A stretch of DNA of 64,000 nt, from positions 60,250 through 124,249 of the forward strand of contig NZ_PYOM01000016.1 in assembly GCF_003026365.1 (NCBI RefSeq), written 5' to 3'. The position numbers and the translations under genes were made by a program. Shown one piece after another: positions 1 through 9,908 of the stretch (position 1 is the stretch's first letter; each line of letters starts with the position of its first letter). The notes beneath the pieces are model-generated. The model saw only the letters and a program-made list of their open reading frames with translations. It ran no database searches and was not told the origin of the DNA. The DNA is from Photobacterium angustum (GTDB lineage Bacteria; Pseudomonadota; Gammaproteobacteria; Enterobacterales; Vibrionaceae).

Positions 1-1006
1 CGGCCATGCCTCCCATTGCAAACGCGCCACGACGGTGGCAGGTTTTCACCAGCAAACGTGAATAAGCATTAAGAAACGGTTTTTCCATTGTTACAACTTG
101 GCGATCTGGCAAGATACGATCGGGATATTGGCGAAGGGTTTTAATGTAGCTAAAGATATAGTCCCAACGACCGCAGTTAAGCCCAACAATATGTTCTTTC
201 AAACTAAAAAGGATTTCATCCATTTCAAACACAGCAGGTAATGTTTCAATAAGTACCGTCGCTTTAATTGTTCCGCGCATTAAACCGAACTCATCTTCGG
301 TGTAGCTAAACACATCACTCCACCATGCGGCTTCACGATATGCCTGTAGTTTTGGTAGGTAAAAATAAGGACCACTGCCTTTTTCTAGTAATGCTTTTTG
401 ATTGAGGAAAAAGTATAAGGCAAAGTCTAATAGCGCCCCAGGAATGGGCTTTCCATTCCATAACACATGTTTTTCTGGAAGGTGTAACCCTCTCACACGG
501 CAGATTAATACTGCAGGATCATCAGCAAGTTGATAATGCTTACCGGTGTTGGGATTGGTATAGCTAATCGTACCATTCACCGCATCCCGAAGATTACGCT
601 GACCTTCAATAACTTCATTCCATGCAGGCGCGAAGGAATCCTCAAAGTCAGCCATAAACACTTTCACATCGGCGTTAAGTGCATTAATAACCATTTTACG
701 ATCGACAGGACCAGTTATTTCAACTCGTCGGTCTTGCAAATCTGCTGGAATATTTTGAATTTTCCATTCTGCTTGTCGAATAGATTCTGTTTCAGGATTG
801 AAGTCGGGTAATTGCCCTTTATCTATCAGGCATTGACGACGTTCTCTATCTTCTAGCAACAATGGAACACGCTCTGCAAAACGATCCACTAAACGTTCTA
901 AGAAAAGCAAAGCGTCATCAGTTAGGATTTCACGCTGAGTTTCTGTTAACGGTTGCTGTAATGATAATTTCATTTGGTAATTAGATTGAACCGCTGTATC
1001 TGCCAT
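1..1006 (-). CDS. aceB: malate synthase A, 5' part (gene runs off the left edge)
   Basis: Glyoxylate-shunt enzyme that condenses glyoxylate with acetyl-CoA to malate in the cytoplasm. The reading frame starts at ATG 1004-1006 (MADTAVQSNYQMK) and stays open to the window edge, giving about 335 of an expected ~530 residues. Family-typical stretches are visible: ITGPVDRKMVINALNADVK, VFMADFEDSFAPAWNE, ICRVRGLHLPEKH, YLPKLQ and GLNCGRWDYIFSYIKT, the last being the conserved active-site region. The C-terminal part lies outside. In this family aceA (isocitrate lyase) usually follows downstream, which would be off the left edge. The identity is secure from these blocks; regulation is not visible. Confidence 0.95.
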   Translation of the reverse strand, partial: MADTAVQSNYQMKLSLQQPLTETQREILTDDALLFLERLVDRFAERVPLLLEDRERRQCLIDKGQLPDFNPETESIRQAEWKIQNIPADLQDRRVEITGPVDRKMVINALNADVKVFMADFEDSFAPAWNEVIEGQRNLRDAVNGTISYTNPNTGKHYQLADDPAVLICRVRGLHLPEKHVLWNGKPIPGALLDFALYFFLNQKALLEKGSGPYFYLPKLQAYREAAWWSDVFSYTEDEFGLMRGTIKATVLIETLPAVFEMDEILFSLKEHIVGLNCGRWDYIFSYIKTLRQYPDRILPDRQVVTMEKPFLNAYSRLLVKTCHRRGAFAMGGMA

Positions 1007-1684
1007 AACGCCCCATCCTTGTAACTTAATCACTACTTTTATCAATAAGCCTCAAGAGCTTTTTAATACAGTTCATTTCTTAACTTTCCCTTTACGTTGC
1101 CGCAACATATAACAAAAAGCAAATTTCATCTTTTCTAATTAAAATCACAACAAAACAACAAAAACCTTTAAAAACATGTAGTTGAGAAAATTAGAGTAAA
1201 AAGTCAAAACACTAAATTAAAACAAAAGTCAGTAAATAACTCGGAATCAATAACTTGTTTTAATAATGATATTTTTTGTAGGTAGTTACGTAATTTTATT
1301 ACAAAAAGAGGCAACTAGAATTTATTGATAATATTTGTTTTAAACAAAAATAATTTTATCAAGGGAAGGTAATTATTTGATTTAATATATTTTAAAAGTA
1401 ATTATTAAGACTGTAATTAAACAAAGGCGGGATATACTGATAAATATCACTATTCTTTGTTTGTGACGCAAAACAAAATAATCCATCAAAACAGCAACTT
1501 AAACCCCTTACCCCCAAAAGACAAATAAACTGAATAATTGCCACCTTTCGATATTTTAAACCGAATCTTTGATTTTTTATTATGACGACAAAGTTAAATA
1601 AAAAAAGCCTGAAAAATACCACTTATTATCATCTCAAATAATAACGGCATCCATTCAGACTTCTCTAATATAGTGATAATTTAC
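1007..1684. other. AT-rich intergenic region between aceB and oxyR
   Basis: About 680 bp lie between the start of aceB and the end of oxyR, both on the minus strand. It must hold the aceB promoter. A terminator-like structure for oxyR is noted separately. One open frame of 76 codons (1392-1622, minus) has low-complexity, hydrophobic/aromatic composition and no ribosome-binding site that convinces, so I do not call it a gene. A small RNA cannot be excluded. Confidence 0.5.
1600..1662 (-). terminator. candidate oxyR terminator, long-armed
   Basis: On the minus strand AAGTCTGAA (1654-1662) can pair with TTCAGGCTT (1605-1613) through one G-U pair, followed by a run of T. A second AT-only stem (1623-1629 with 1638-1644) nests inside the large loop. 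It lies just past the oxyR stop codon. The large loop makes it weaker than a standard intrinsic terminator. Confidence 0.45.
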
Positions 1685-2581
1685 TTATAATAAGGTTTCA
1701 ACGAGAGAGGCAAGCTTCTCAAAGGTATTAACCCTGCTAGACGTTGGTCGCCAAACTAATCCAATTTCACGGAATGCTGCTTGGCCAGGTGGTTCAATCA
1801 CCACCAGATTTTGGTTATCTAAGATACCGTGCTCAATAGCCATTTGAGGAATAAATGTCGTACCTAATCCATTGGCTACCATCTGTACTAATGTATGCAA
1901 GCTAGTTGCAGTGAATGGATTAATTTTTTCTTTCGTTGTTAGCTTACAAGCTGAAACAGCATGCTCTGTTAAACAATGCTCTTTTTCTAGTAAGAATACG
2001 GATTCATCAGGCAAATCGGCATAACGTAACGGTACAGATACACGTTCAGCTTGGTTTTTACTGATCACCATTTTAAATGCATCACGCCCAACAACTTTAC
2101 TGTGCATACCGTTAATTTCAATCGGTAGCGCAAGGATCAGAACATCCATTTCACCATTACGTAAAGCGGCAAGTAAATTCGTGGTCGTATCTTCTCGTAA
2201 AAGTAAGTTAAGGTTGGGATAACATCGATTAACCTCCTGCACCAAATCGCACAATAGAAAAGGGGCTATCGTTGGAATACATCCCACACGAAGAGGTCCT
2301 TCCATGCCATCACCGGCAGAATGGGACAATTCAATTAAATCTTGGCTGCGTGCCAGTAACTCACGAGAACGCACCACAACCTCATCCCCCATACTGGTAA
2401 AAACAAGGGATTTATTATCACGTTCAATAAGCTGGCAACTCAATAAATCTTCTAAATTCTGGATCCCTGAACTAAGTGTCGACTGACTCACAAAACACTT
2501 TTTTGCCGCTTCGCCAAAGTGTCGTGTTTCCGATAAAGTAACTAGGTAATGCAATTGTTTTAACGAGGGAAACTTATTCAT
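1685..2581 (-). CDS. oxyR: hydrogen-peroxide-sensing LysR-type regulator OxyR
   Basis: Transcription factor that is oxidised by H2O2 and then activates antioxidant genes. The 298-residue protein has an N-terminal LysR winged-helix domain (about residues 5-65, LKQLHYLVTLSETRHFGEAA) and a C-terminal substrate-binding-like domain. The sensing pair is visible as C203 and C212 (motif CLTEHAVSAC), nine residues apart as in E. coli OxyR C199/C208. It is followed by the typical ATSLHTLVQMVANGLGTTFIP block. The gene is divergent from a peroxiredoxin gene with 131 bp between the starts, a layout that fits OxyR control of that gene. I did not find a clear four-element OxyR site by eye. Confidence 0.95.
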   Translation of the reverse strand: MNKFPSLKQLHYLVTLSETRHFGEAAKKCFVSQSTLSSGIQNLEDLLSCQLIERDNKSLVFTSMGDEVVVRSRELLARSQDLIELSHSAGDGMEGPLRVGCIPTIAPFLLCDLVQEVNRCYPNLNLLLREDTTTNLLAALRNGEMDVLILALPIEINGMHSKVVGRDAFKMVISKNQAERVSVPLRYADLPDESVFLLEKEHCLTEHAVSACKLTTKEKINPFTATSLHTLVQMVANGLGTTFIPQMAIEHGILDNQNLVVIEPPGQAAFREIGLVWRPTSSRVNTFEKLASLVETLL

Positions 2582-2712
2582 CGTATTTTTCGATTACTTC
2601 AATCTGTTTATTCCGCTTTTTTCAATTTAACAGTTTGGCTATAGTTTGTCTCGTCCAAGTATGGAGCTAATCACTAAAGGTTAGCAAAACCCAATATTTC
2701 AGGAGCACCAAA

Positions 2713-3324
2713 ATGGTACTAGTAGGTCGTCAAGCACCAGATTTTACTGCTGCAGCTGTTCTAGGTAACGGCGAAATCGTTGATAACTTCAACTTTGCAG
2801 AGTTCACTAAAGGTAAAAAAGCGGTAGTTTTCTTCTACCCACTAGACTTCACATTCGTATGTCCATCTGAGCTGATCGCTTTTGACAAGCGTTTCGAAGA
2901 TTTCCAAGCGAAAGGTGTTGAAGTAATTGGTGTTTCTATCGATTCTCAATTCTCTCACAATGCATGGCGTAACACTGCTGTTGAAGACGGCGGTATCGGT
3001 CAAGTTAAGTACCCACTAATTGCTGACGTTAAGCATGAAATTTGTAAAGCTTACGACGTTGAGCACCCAGAAGCAGGCGTTGCTTTCCGTGGTTCTTTCC
3101 TAATTGACGAAGATGGCCTTGTACGTCACCAAGTTGTTAACGACCTACCTCTAGGCCGTAACATCGACGAAATGCTACGTATGGTTGACGCATTAAACTT
3201 CCACCAGAAACACGGTGAAGTATGTCCAGCACAGTGGGAAGAAGGTAAAGCTGGTATGGACGCATCACCAAAAGGTGTAGCGGACTACCTATCTGAGCAC
3301 ACTGCAGACCTAGGTAAGAAGTAA
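2713..3324 (+). CDS. typical 2-Cys peroxiredoxin (AhpC/TSA family)
   Basis: Thiol peroxidase that reduces H2O2 and organic peroxides. It has 203 residues. The peroxidatic cysteine is C50 in FYPLDFTFVCPSE and the resolving cysteine is C171 in HGEVCPAQW. A GGIG motif (residues 93-96) is present, but the C-terminal tail reads DYLSEH rather than carrying the YF motif of overoxidation-sensitive forms. It is closer to the eukaryote-like Prx1/TSA group than to E. coli AhpC, so no ahpC symbol is given. A clean ribosome-binding site (AGGAGCACC) precedes ATG 2713. It is divergent from oxyR and probably its target. No ahpF or glutaredoxin gene adjoins it, so the reductant is not evident. Confidence 0.95.
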   Translation: MVLVGRQAPDFTAAAVLGNGEIVDNFNFAEFTKGKKAVVFFYPLDFTFVCPSELIAFDKRFEDFQAKGVEVIGVSIDSQFSHNAWRNTAVEDGGIGQVKYPLIADVKHEICKAYDVEHPEAGVAFRGSFLIDEDGLVRHQVVNDLPLGRNIDEMLRMVDALNFHQKHGEVCPAQWEEGKAGMDASPKGVADYLSEHTADLGKK

Positions 3325-3413
3325 TTACCTAATAACACCATGCTCACGGTGTTATCTCTGACAATCAGCTAAATATGAAGCTAAAGTCAGCTCAAAGATA
3401 AGAAATATAATGA

Positions 3414-3441
3414 GGCCTGGATTATACCAGGCCCTTTTTTT
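3414..3441 (+). terminator. intrinsic terminator after the peroxiredoxin gene
   Basis: A perfect 7-bp stem GGCCTGG / CCAGGCC with a 6-nt loop is followed by CTTTTTTT. It ends the peroxiredoxin transcript about 90 bp after the stop codon. Confidence 0.9.
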
Positions 3442-3544
3442 ATCTGTAATTTACAACCAACCGCACATTATATCTCGCCTCTATTCGCTCCGACCTTGCC
3501 AATCCTCTACACTGCAAGACACACTTTTTATTTCATTAAAAATT

Positions 3545-4288
3545 ATGTCTATTCAACTTGAAGTTTGTATCGATAATCTTGAATCACTCCACTATGCCCA
3601 ACAAGGTGGCGCAACACGCATCGAGTTGTGTTCCTCTCTCGCACTAGGCGGATTAACACCAAGTACTGGTTTTATGCAATTAGCCGCCAGACAAGCACAC
3701 ATTCCGGTTTACGCCATGATCAGACCACGCCAAGGTGACTTTTTATTCAGTGGTGGTGATATTGAAATCATGCTTGCCGATATTCATGCAGCCCATCAAG
3801 CAGGATTACAAGGAATAGTCATTGGCGCACTGACAGAACAAAGCCTTATTGATAGCACAACCGTTACGAGCTTAATCAAACAAGCTAAAGGCTTAGGGGT
3901 AACTTTTCATCGAGCCATCGACCAATGTGTCGACCCTTTTGCAGCACTAGATACCATCATGACCTGTGGCTGCGAGCGAGTGTTGACATCAGGGCTTCAA
4001 GCTACCGCACCTGAAGGCACTGCTATGATCAAAAAAATGGTCAACTATTGTGGTGATAGGCTAAGTATTATGGCGGGTGCTGGCGTCACACCAGATAATG
4101 TTCAAACTTTAGTTGCAGAGACGGGAATAAAAGAAGTGCATCTTTCTGGTAAAACAACACGGCCTAGTAAAATATTAAATCACACTTCCAGTGCACATAT
4201 GGGCAACGCCATCTTTGATGATTTTCAAATCCCAGTGACAAGTATTGATACGATCAAAAGTGTCAAACATATGCTGAGAAGAGAATAA
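3545..4288 (+). CDS. cutC: CutC family copper homeostasis protein
   Basis: 247-residue TIM-barrel protein of the CutC family, historically linked to copper tolerance; its biochemical role is unsettled. The start is ATG 3545 (MSIQLEVCIDNLES), where family similarity begins. A longer in-frame start at 3410 lies inside the upstream terminator and adds 45 residues without family character. Family blocks are GATRIELCSSLALGGLTPS, YAMIRPRQGDF, GVTFHRAID and MAGAGVTPDN. No strong ribosome-binding site precedes the start. It is convergent with phoU, and no copper genes adjoin it. Confidence 0.9.
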   Translation: MSIQLEVCIDNLESLHYAQQGGATRIELCSSLALGGLTPSTGFMQLAARQAHIPVYAMIRPRQGDFLFSGGDIEIMLADIHAAHQAGLQGIVIGALTEQSLIDSTTVTSLIKQAKGLGVTFHRAIDQCVDPFAALDTIMTCGCERVLTSGLQATAPEGTAMIKKMVNYCGDRLSIMAGAGVTPDNVQTLVAETGIKEVHLSGKTTRPSKILNHTSSAHMGNAIFDDFQIPVTSIDTIKSVKHMLRRE

Positions 4289-4309
4289 GCCGTGTAAATG
4301 AACATAAAT

Positions 4310-4345
4310 AAAAAGAGCGCTAAGCTTCTAAATCAAGCTAAGCGC
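4310..4345 (-). terminator. terminator of the pst-phoU operon
   Basis: An 11-bp stem (4317-4327 with 4335-4345, one mismatch) with a 7-nt loop is followed on the minus strand by CTTTTTATTTA. It sits between the convergent cutC and phoU and may also slow cutC transcription. Confidence 0.8.
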
Positions 4346-4374
4346 CCTTATTACAGATTCATGTACCCCGTATA

Positions 4375-5082
4375 TTATAGGAAGTTGGTAATATCTTCTG
4401 GGTTAGTGTGGCGAATATCTTTACCTTGTACGAAATAGATAATGTATTCACAAATATTTTGGCAACGATCCCCCACTCGCTCAATAGAGCGCGCAGCCCA
4501 CATCACCTTCATCACACTAGGAATAGAATCGGGATCTTCTTTCATGTAAGTCATCAGTTGACGAATAATTGCTTCATATTCTCGATCAATCCGATCATCC
4601 GTTTGATACACATCAATCGCGGCTTTAACATCCATACGGGCGAAAGCATCTAACACTTCATGTAACATCCGTACTGCGTTTTGACCTAAAGATTCTAACG
4701 ATGCCAGCAAGTTATATTGCTTATTAGTAAAATTCCCTAGTGCGACTTTAGCAATACTTTCCGCCACGTCACCAATACGTTCTAAGTCGGTAATGGTTTT
4801 TATAATTGCGATAACAAGACGTAAGTCACTGGCGGTGGGTTGGCGTTTAGCAATAATACGCGTACACGCCTCATCGATTGCGACTTCCATTGCATTAACT
4901 TTGCGATCATCCTGGATCACTCGTTTCGCCAAATCTTCTTCTTGTTTATGCAGTGCTTTTAAGGCATCTGCCAACTGCTGTTCAACTAAGCCGCCCATCG
5001 CTAAAACATGGGTACGAATACTTTCTAATTCATGATTAAACTGACCAGAAATATGTCGACCAAGGCTAATGTTATTTAACAT
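4375..5082 (-). CDS. phoU: phosphate signalling protein PhoU
   Basis: Negative modulator that links the PstSCAB transporter to the PhoR kinase and restrains phosphate uptake. It is 235 residues, the usual length, and has the two helical-bundle repeats of the family with metal-binding motifs [13 protein letters not shown] (about 98-110) and [13 protein letters not shown] (about 198-210). It is the last gene of pstC-pstA-pstB-phoU, 12 bp after pstB, so it should be expressed with the transporter. Confidence 0.97.
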   Translation of the reverse strand: MLNNISLGRHISGQFNHELESIRTHVLAMGGLVEQQLADALKALHKQEEDLAKRVIQDDRKVNAMEVAIDEACTRIIAKRQPTASDLRLVIAIIKTITDLERIGDVAESIAKVALGNFTNKQYNLLASLESLGQNAVRMLHEVLDAFARMDVKAAIDVYQTDDRIDREYEAIIRQLMTYMKEDPDSIPSVMKVMWAARSIERVGDRCQNICEYIIYFVQGKDIRHTNPEDITNFL

Positions 5083-5094
5083 GATGGTGTGTCC

Positions 5095-5913
5095 TTAACC
5101 ATAACGTCCTGTAATATAATCTTCAGTACGTTTTTCTCTTGGGGTGGTGAATATATCATTGGTGCTCGAATACTCCACCAGCTCTCCCATATAGATAAAA
5201 GCTGTTTGATCTGACACCCGTGCCGCTTGTTGCATGTTATGTGTCACGATAATCACGGTATATTTGGCTTTTAGATCATTAATCAACTCTTCAATCGTTA
5301 AGGTTGATATTGGATCAAGTGCTGATGTCGGCTCATCAAGTAGCAATATTTCAGGCTCAATAGCAATCGCACGCGCAATCACTAAACGCTGCTGTTGGCC
5401 TCCTGATAAACCAAACGCATTTTCATGCAACCTGTCTTTTACTTCATCCCATAACGCTGCCGAACGCAATGAACTTTCAACCGCATCATCTAAAATACGT
5501 CGATCACTGATCCCTTGTAGACGTAAACCATAAACCACATTTTCATATATCGATTTAGGAAAGGGATTCGGGCGTTGAAACACCATCCCTACACGACGAC
5601 GTAATGACGCAACATCAACTTTTTTATCGTAGATGTTCTGCCCATGTAGCATGATTTTGCCATCGACATGACAGCCTTCAATCAAGTCGTTCATTCGGTT
5701 AATACAACTTAATAACGTTGATTTACCACAACCTGAAGGGCCGATAAATGCAGTAACCTGACCTTTAGGAATACGCATATTGATATTATACAAAGCTTGC
5801 GTTTTACCATAGTGTAGGTTCAAACCTTCAATCGATAATGCCGTTTGCTCATCGGGTAACGAAGAGAGATCGACGGGTTCAAATAAACCTATTGATGGTG
5901 AAGCAGAATACAT
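5095..5913 (-). CDS. pstB: phosphate ABC transporter ATPase PstB
   Basis: ATP-hydrolysing subunit of the high-affinity phosphate importer, on the cytoplasmic face of the inner membrane. In 272 residues it shows Walker [10 protein letters not shown] (58-66), Q-loop VFQRPNPFP (111-119), signature LSGGQQQR (169-176), Walker [13 protein letters not shown] (189-200) and switch His225. The phosphate-family wording ([25 protein letters not shown]) separates it from other importers. It lies 46 bp after pstA in the same operon. Confidence 0.98.
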   Translation of the reverse strand: MYSASPSIGLFEPVDLSSLPDEQTALSIEGLNLHYGKTQALYNINMRIPKGQVTAFIGPSGCGKSTLLSCINRMNDLIEGCHVDGKIMLHGQNIYDKKVDVASLRRRVGMVFQRPNPFPKSIYENVVYGLRLQGISDRRILDDAVESSLRSAALWDEVKDRLHENAFGLSGGQQQRLVIARAIAIEPEILLLDEPTSALDPISTLTIEELINDLKAKYTVIIVTHNMQQAARVSDQTAFIYMGELVEYSSTNDIFTTPREKRTEDYITGRYG

Positions 5914-5959
5914 AATGTTCTCTCTGTTAATAATCGAATACTCATCGCACTACGTTTGC

Positions 5960-7597
5960 TCACAACTCTAACGAGCGAAATTTTTCACGCAGATGATTAC
6001 GGATCCCAATTGCGGTTAAATTCAAACTTACAATCACCGTCACTAATAAAAATGACGTCGCGTAAACCAAGGGTCTTGCCGCTTCAACATTCGGGCTTTG
6101 GAACGCAACATCATAAATATGATACCCCAAATGCATAAACTTACGATCAAGGTGAACAAAAGGAAAATGAACATCAACGGGTAATGTTGGTGCCATTTTT
6201 ACAACCCCAACTAACATCAAAGGTGCTACTTCTCCCGCCGCCCTTGCCACCGCTAAAATCAACCCGGTCATAATTGCAGGGCTTGCCATAGGGAGCACTA
6301 TACGCCATAACGTTTCAGCTTGAGTTGCGCCTAATGCCAAAGAACCATTTCTCACCGAACTCGGTATTCGCGATAAACCTTCTTCTGTTGAAACAATAAC
6401 AACCGGTAATGTCATGATCGCCAATGTTAATGCCGACCATAAAATCCCAGGGGTGCCAAATGTTGGTGTCGGCAATTGGGCAGAGAAAAAGACATCATCA
6501 ATTGTCCCCCCTACCATGTACACAAAAAAGCCTAACCCGAACACTCCATAGACAATAGACGGTACACCCGCAAGATTAATCACCGCAATACGTATGACCT
6601 TTGTAAAGTTATTATTCCCTGCATATTCATGAAGATAAATTGCGGCTAACACACCTAATGGCGTCACCATGACACTCATTAGCAATACCATAAATACCGT
6701 ACCAAAGATTGCCGGAAAAACACCGCCTTCGGTATTAGCTTCACGGGGTGCTTCGGTTAAAAACTTATAAACCTGTTTCCCCCAATGCTGAAACTTTTCA
6801 ATGAAGGTTAAATTATTGGGATACCAAATATCTAATACTTGAGACATCGATAAGGTGATTGTTTTACCTTGGCTATCTCGAAGTAATAAACTGGCACTAT
6901 CTAATTGAGACTGTAGCGAAAACAAACGATTTTCAATGTTTTTATAAATCGTTTTATAGTTCAGTTCCTCTCGTTCAATTCGTGTTTTTTCGTCAGGCGT
7001 TAATTTATCTTTTAAGACTAATTGACGTTTTTCTAAACGTAGTTTTTCTAAATGCCAATTCGTATCTGCAATTTCAATCTGTTGTAATTTCTTTAATTCA
7101 GTTCTAATTTCAGAAGCTTCACTTAGCGCGACAGGTAAATAGTCCATGCTATTACGCACACCATTTGCCATTATTGCGATAGGATAGCCATAAAACTTAC
7201 CATTCGTTTCTCGATCGACAACAGCAATATCTTTCGCTATTTCTTGGTGTTTTATTTGGCTTTTTAATACCGTAAAAAAGTCAGTCCCCACTCGTTCACG
7301 ATTACCAATTTTGATGAGATAACGCATCTCAACCGGACCTGGCATATGAGACACATCAACCCCAGCTTCACGCAATTGCTGCAACGGGATCGCTTTACTG
7401 TCATACAACTCACCAATCACGGTTTGATTTTTACCTGCAATATCGATATCGAATTGATAAACAGGTGAAGGCCAAAAGTAGCTTAAGCCTTTATAACCAA
7501 TAAGTAATAGTAATCCTAAAACAGCAACAAGGCTTAGGCTAACCGCACCCGCAGTTACCCAAATCCAAGGAGAGCCGGATTTAAACCATTTAATCAT
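5960..7597 (-). CDS. pstA: phosphate ABC transporter permease PstA, long form
   Basis: Inner-membrane channel subunit for phosphate. From ATG 7597, with GGAGG five bases upstream, the product is 545 residues, about 250 more than E. coli PstA; a GTG six bases further out overlaps the ribosome-binding site. The extra part follows one N-terminal membrane segment (about 13-37). It holds a presumably periplasmic region with a charged, coiled-coil-like stretch (about 160-240). The permease core follows with the coupling motif GSLALGATQAETLWRIVLP and GLILAVARAAGEVAPLML. Long PstA and PstC forms occur together in Vibrionaceae and Pseudomonas. It is 9 nt or so after pstC. Confidence 0.95.
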   Translation of the reverse strand: MIKWFKSGSPWIWVTAGAVSLSLVAVLGLLLLIGYKGLSYFWPSPVYQFDIDIAGKNQTVIGELYDSKAIPLQQLREAGVDVSHMPGPVEMRYLIKIGNRERVGTDFFTVLKSQIKHQEIAKDIAVVDRETNGKFYGYPIAIMANGVRNSMDYLPVALSEASEIRTELKKLQQIEIADTNWHLEKLRLEKRQLVLKDKLTPDEKTRIEREELNYKTIYKNIENRLFSLQSQLDSASLLLRDSQGKTITLSMSQVLDIWYPNNLTFIEKFQHWGKQVYKFLTEAPREANTEGGVFPAIFGTVFMVLLMSVMVTPLGVLAAIYLHEYAGNNNFTKVIRIAVINLAGVPSIVYGVFGLGFFVYMVGGTIDDVFFSAQLPTPTFGTPGILWSALTLAIMTLPVVIVSTEEGLSRIPSSVRNGSLALGATQAETLWRIVLPMASPAIMTGLILAVARAAGEVAPLMLVGVVKMAPTLPVDVHFPFVHLDRKFMHLGYHIYDVAFQSPNVEAARPLVYATSFLLVTVIVSLNLTAIGIRNHLREKFRSLEL

Positions 7598-7612
7598 GAT
7601 CACCTCCCTCTC

Positions 7613-9844
7613 TTATAGTGAACTGTATTTTTCACGTAAACGTTGCCTCACAACCTCAGCGATTGTATTGAATACAAAGGTAAAGACGAATAATACAAAC
7701 GCCGCTAAAAACAATACTCGATAATGCGAACTTGCCACTTCAGATTCAGGCATTTCAATCGCAATGGTTGCAGCCAACGTTCTTAACCCCTGTAATAAAT
7801 CCCAATCCATGACAGGTGTATTCCCCGTAGCCATCAATACAATCATCGTTTCTCCAACAGCTCGACCTAACCCCATCATTACCGCAGAAAAAATACCCGG
7901 GCTTGCTGTTAGCAATACCACCTTGGTTAAGGTTTGCCATTGAGTCGCACCTAATGCCAGTGAGCCTTTCGTTAAATGGCTAGGGACAGAGAACACCGCA
8001 TCTTCTGCAATCGTGAAAATAGTGGGGATTACCGCAAAACCCATTGCGATACCGACAATTAAGGCATTACGTTGATCGTACCCAATACCATAATGATGAG
8101 ATAAATAACTTTGTAAATCGCTGCCAAATAGCCACTGGGACAACCAAGGACTAACAGCAAAACAACCATAACCGACAAGTATTATCATCGGGATCAAAAT
8201 AGCGATGTGAAAACCATGAGGGATACGTGATCGCCATTGTCCAGGTAACATCGACCAAATAAAACCAATCACAATCATGCTTATTGGCAAGGTAATAAAA
8301 CTTAATGCAACCCCTGTCAGGTTCTGATCAACGATAGGTGCAAGCCAAATTCCAGCTAAAAAACCTAAGATAACCGTCGGTAAAGCTTCCATTAATTCAA
8401 TCGTTGGTTTGATTATTCGGCGTACTTTAGATGACATGAAGTAAGCGGTATAAATCGCTCCCGCCAGTGCCAACGGTATCGCAAATAACATTGAATAAAC
8501 CGCAGCTTTCAATGTACCGAAAATAATCGGTACCAAGCTTAATTTAGGTTCAAACTCATCGCTTGCTGATGTTGATTGCCAAACGTAATCAGGCTCAGGA
8601 TATCCCTCATACCACACTTTTTGCCACAGTGATGAAATACCAATATCCGGATGGGAATTATTCACTTTATAGGTTTGCCACTTACCATTATCTAGCGTAA
8701 GCAACATATTCGCTTTCGGTGATATGGCGATATCTTGGGGGACAGTATCAAATACCTGATCTTGATAAATCACATCACGCTCAGAGGTATAATAAGCCGA
8801 TACTCGACCATCTTGTTGAATAACAAAGAAGCCTTTGCGGTAATACTCAGGAACGATTTTCACAATAGGGCTAGAAGAAAAAAGAAAATCTCGCACCTTC
8901 ACTAATTGACGTTTCTCATCTTTGACCACTTCAAACCATTGGGTGATCGTATTATTAGAGTTTGTTACTAATAAGGAGTTAGCCCCTGACAATAAATTAA
9001 TCTTCTCTGGCGTTACTGTTTTATCATTGGATAGTTTTGTTGTTTCTCTTAATACCGCTTGCTGGTGTTGAAGAGAGTAAGTAAAGAGTGTCTTACCACT
9101 TAAGACATAAAGTGTTTTACCGTCAGGTGTTAATACAAGTTGCTCAACATTAGCTGGCACATCATCAATATTAAATTGAAATTGGTGCCATGTTTTATCT
9201 CCTGACGCGCTCATTTCAGAATGGGAGAACCTAACCACTGAAAGCTTATCTTGGTTAGTATAAGCGGCTAAAATAATAGTGTTATCACGCCCAGATACGG
9301 CTAATTTCTCAATAACATCTTGTTTAGCAACGACAGATAATGGCGCTTTTCCAACAGGGTAATCAATAACCGGAAATAGCTGCTTTTTGTTTTGATCAAA
9401 CGTGAAATTAAAATCAGCTTTCACTATTTTTACTTGCCCGCCCGACAATGCATAGGCAACCAATCCATCACGTGGCAAACTGGTTGCAACGGCAGTAGGA
9501 TCATTAACGAGTGTCTGTTGTTTAATCACCTGTCCTGATGCTGGTGGTGGCGATAAACGAATAAAATCTACCTGGCCGTCAGTAGTAAAACGATAAGCTA
9601 AGGTATTACTATCATCAATTCCTACTCGCGCAGTCTGACCCGGCAAGGTCAATGAGAAATGGAAGGCTGGTTTAACCGAAACAGAAGAGAAAATCGGAAC
9701 AATAACGTAGAGTAAATAGAAAAAAATCAGTACCAAGGTTACAAGTACAAAAATACCGCCAGCCGTCACCCCCCAGCGCGCTAACTTATCTTTCATTCGG
9801 CGAAGATGATTTTCTCCCATTAAAAACGAACTGGCGTGTGCCAT
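7613..9844 (-). CDS. pstC: phosphate ABC transporter permease PstC, long form
   Basis: Partner permease of PstA. At 743 residues it is more than twice the E. coli length (319). After a first membrane segment (about 27-50) comes a roughly 370-residue extracytoplasmic insert with repeated beta-strand units such as LVLTPDGKTLYVLSGKTLF and DIAISPKANMLLTLDNGKW, which look propeller-like (inference). The permease core follows from about residue 450 with EAA-type motif GSLALGATQWQTLTKVVL and GLGRAVGETMIVLMATGN. It is the first gene of the operon, behind a candidate Pho box, with ribosome-binding site GAGGT before ATG 9844. Confidence 0.95.
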   Translation of the reverse strand: MAHASSFLMGENHLRRMKDKLARWGVTAGGIFVLVTLVLIFFYLLYVIVPIFSSVSVKPAFHFSLTLPGQTARVGIDDSNTLAYRFTTDGQVDFIRLSPPPASGQVIKQQTLVNDPTAVATSLPRDGLVAYALSGGQVKIVKADFNFTFDQNKKQLFPVIDYPVGKAPLSVVAKQDVIEKLAVSGRDNTIILAAYTNQDKLSVVRFSHSEMSASGDKTWHQFQFNIDDVPANVEQLVLTPDGKTLYVLSGKTLFTYSLQHQQAVLRETTKLSNDKTVTPEKINLLSGANSLLVTNSNNTITQWFEVVKDEKRQLVKVRDFLFSSSPIVKIVPEYYRKGFFVIQQDGRVSAYYTSERDVIYQDQVFDTVPQDIAISPKANMLLTLDNGKWQTYKVNNSHPDIGISSLWQKVWYEGYPEPDYVWQSTSASDEFEPKLSLVPIIFGTLKAAVYSMLFAIPLALAGAIYTAYFMSSKVRRIIKPTIELMEALPTVILGFLAGIWLAPIVDQNLTGVALSFITLPISMIVIGFIWSMLPGQWRSRIPHGFHIAILIPMIILVGYGCFAVSPWLSQWLFGSDLQSYLSHHYGIGYDQRNALIVGIAMGFAVIPTIFTIAEDAVFSVPSHLTKGSLALGATQWQTLTKVVLLTASPGIFSAVMMGLGRAVGETMIVLMATGNTPVMDWDLLQGLRTLAATIAIEMPESEVASSHYRVLFLAAFVLFVFTFVFNTIAEVVRQRLREKYSSL

Positions 9845-9874
9845 TATTACCTCAAACCTATTTATACGAACTAA

Positions 9875-9908
9875 AGTGTATTTCCATTACATGACACTTT
9901 TATTACAG
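9875..9908 (-). promoter_or_regulatory. candidate Pho box and -10 of the pstCAB-phoU promoter
   Basis: On the minus strand CTGTAAT-AAAA-GTGTCAT (9891-9908) matches the PhoB repeat CTGTCAT-N4-CTGTCAT at 12 of 14 positions. Exactly 10 nt further is TACACT (9875-9880), a fair -10 hexamer with no -35, as usual for PhoB-dependent promoters. The start codon is about 30 nt beyond. Confidence 0.8.

Noticed and set aside
1392..1622. 76-codon open frame between aceB and oxyR
   Set aside because: AT-driven composition, no convincing ribosome-binding site, and it overlaps the candidate oxyR terminator.
3410..3544. N-terminal extension of CutC
   Set aside because: It begins inside the intrinsic terminator of the upstream gene, and family similarity starts at ATG 3545.
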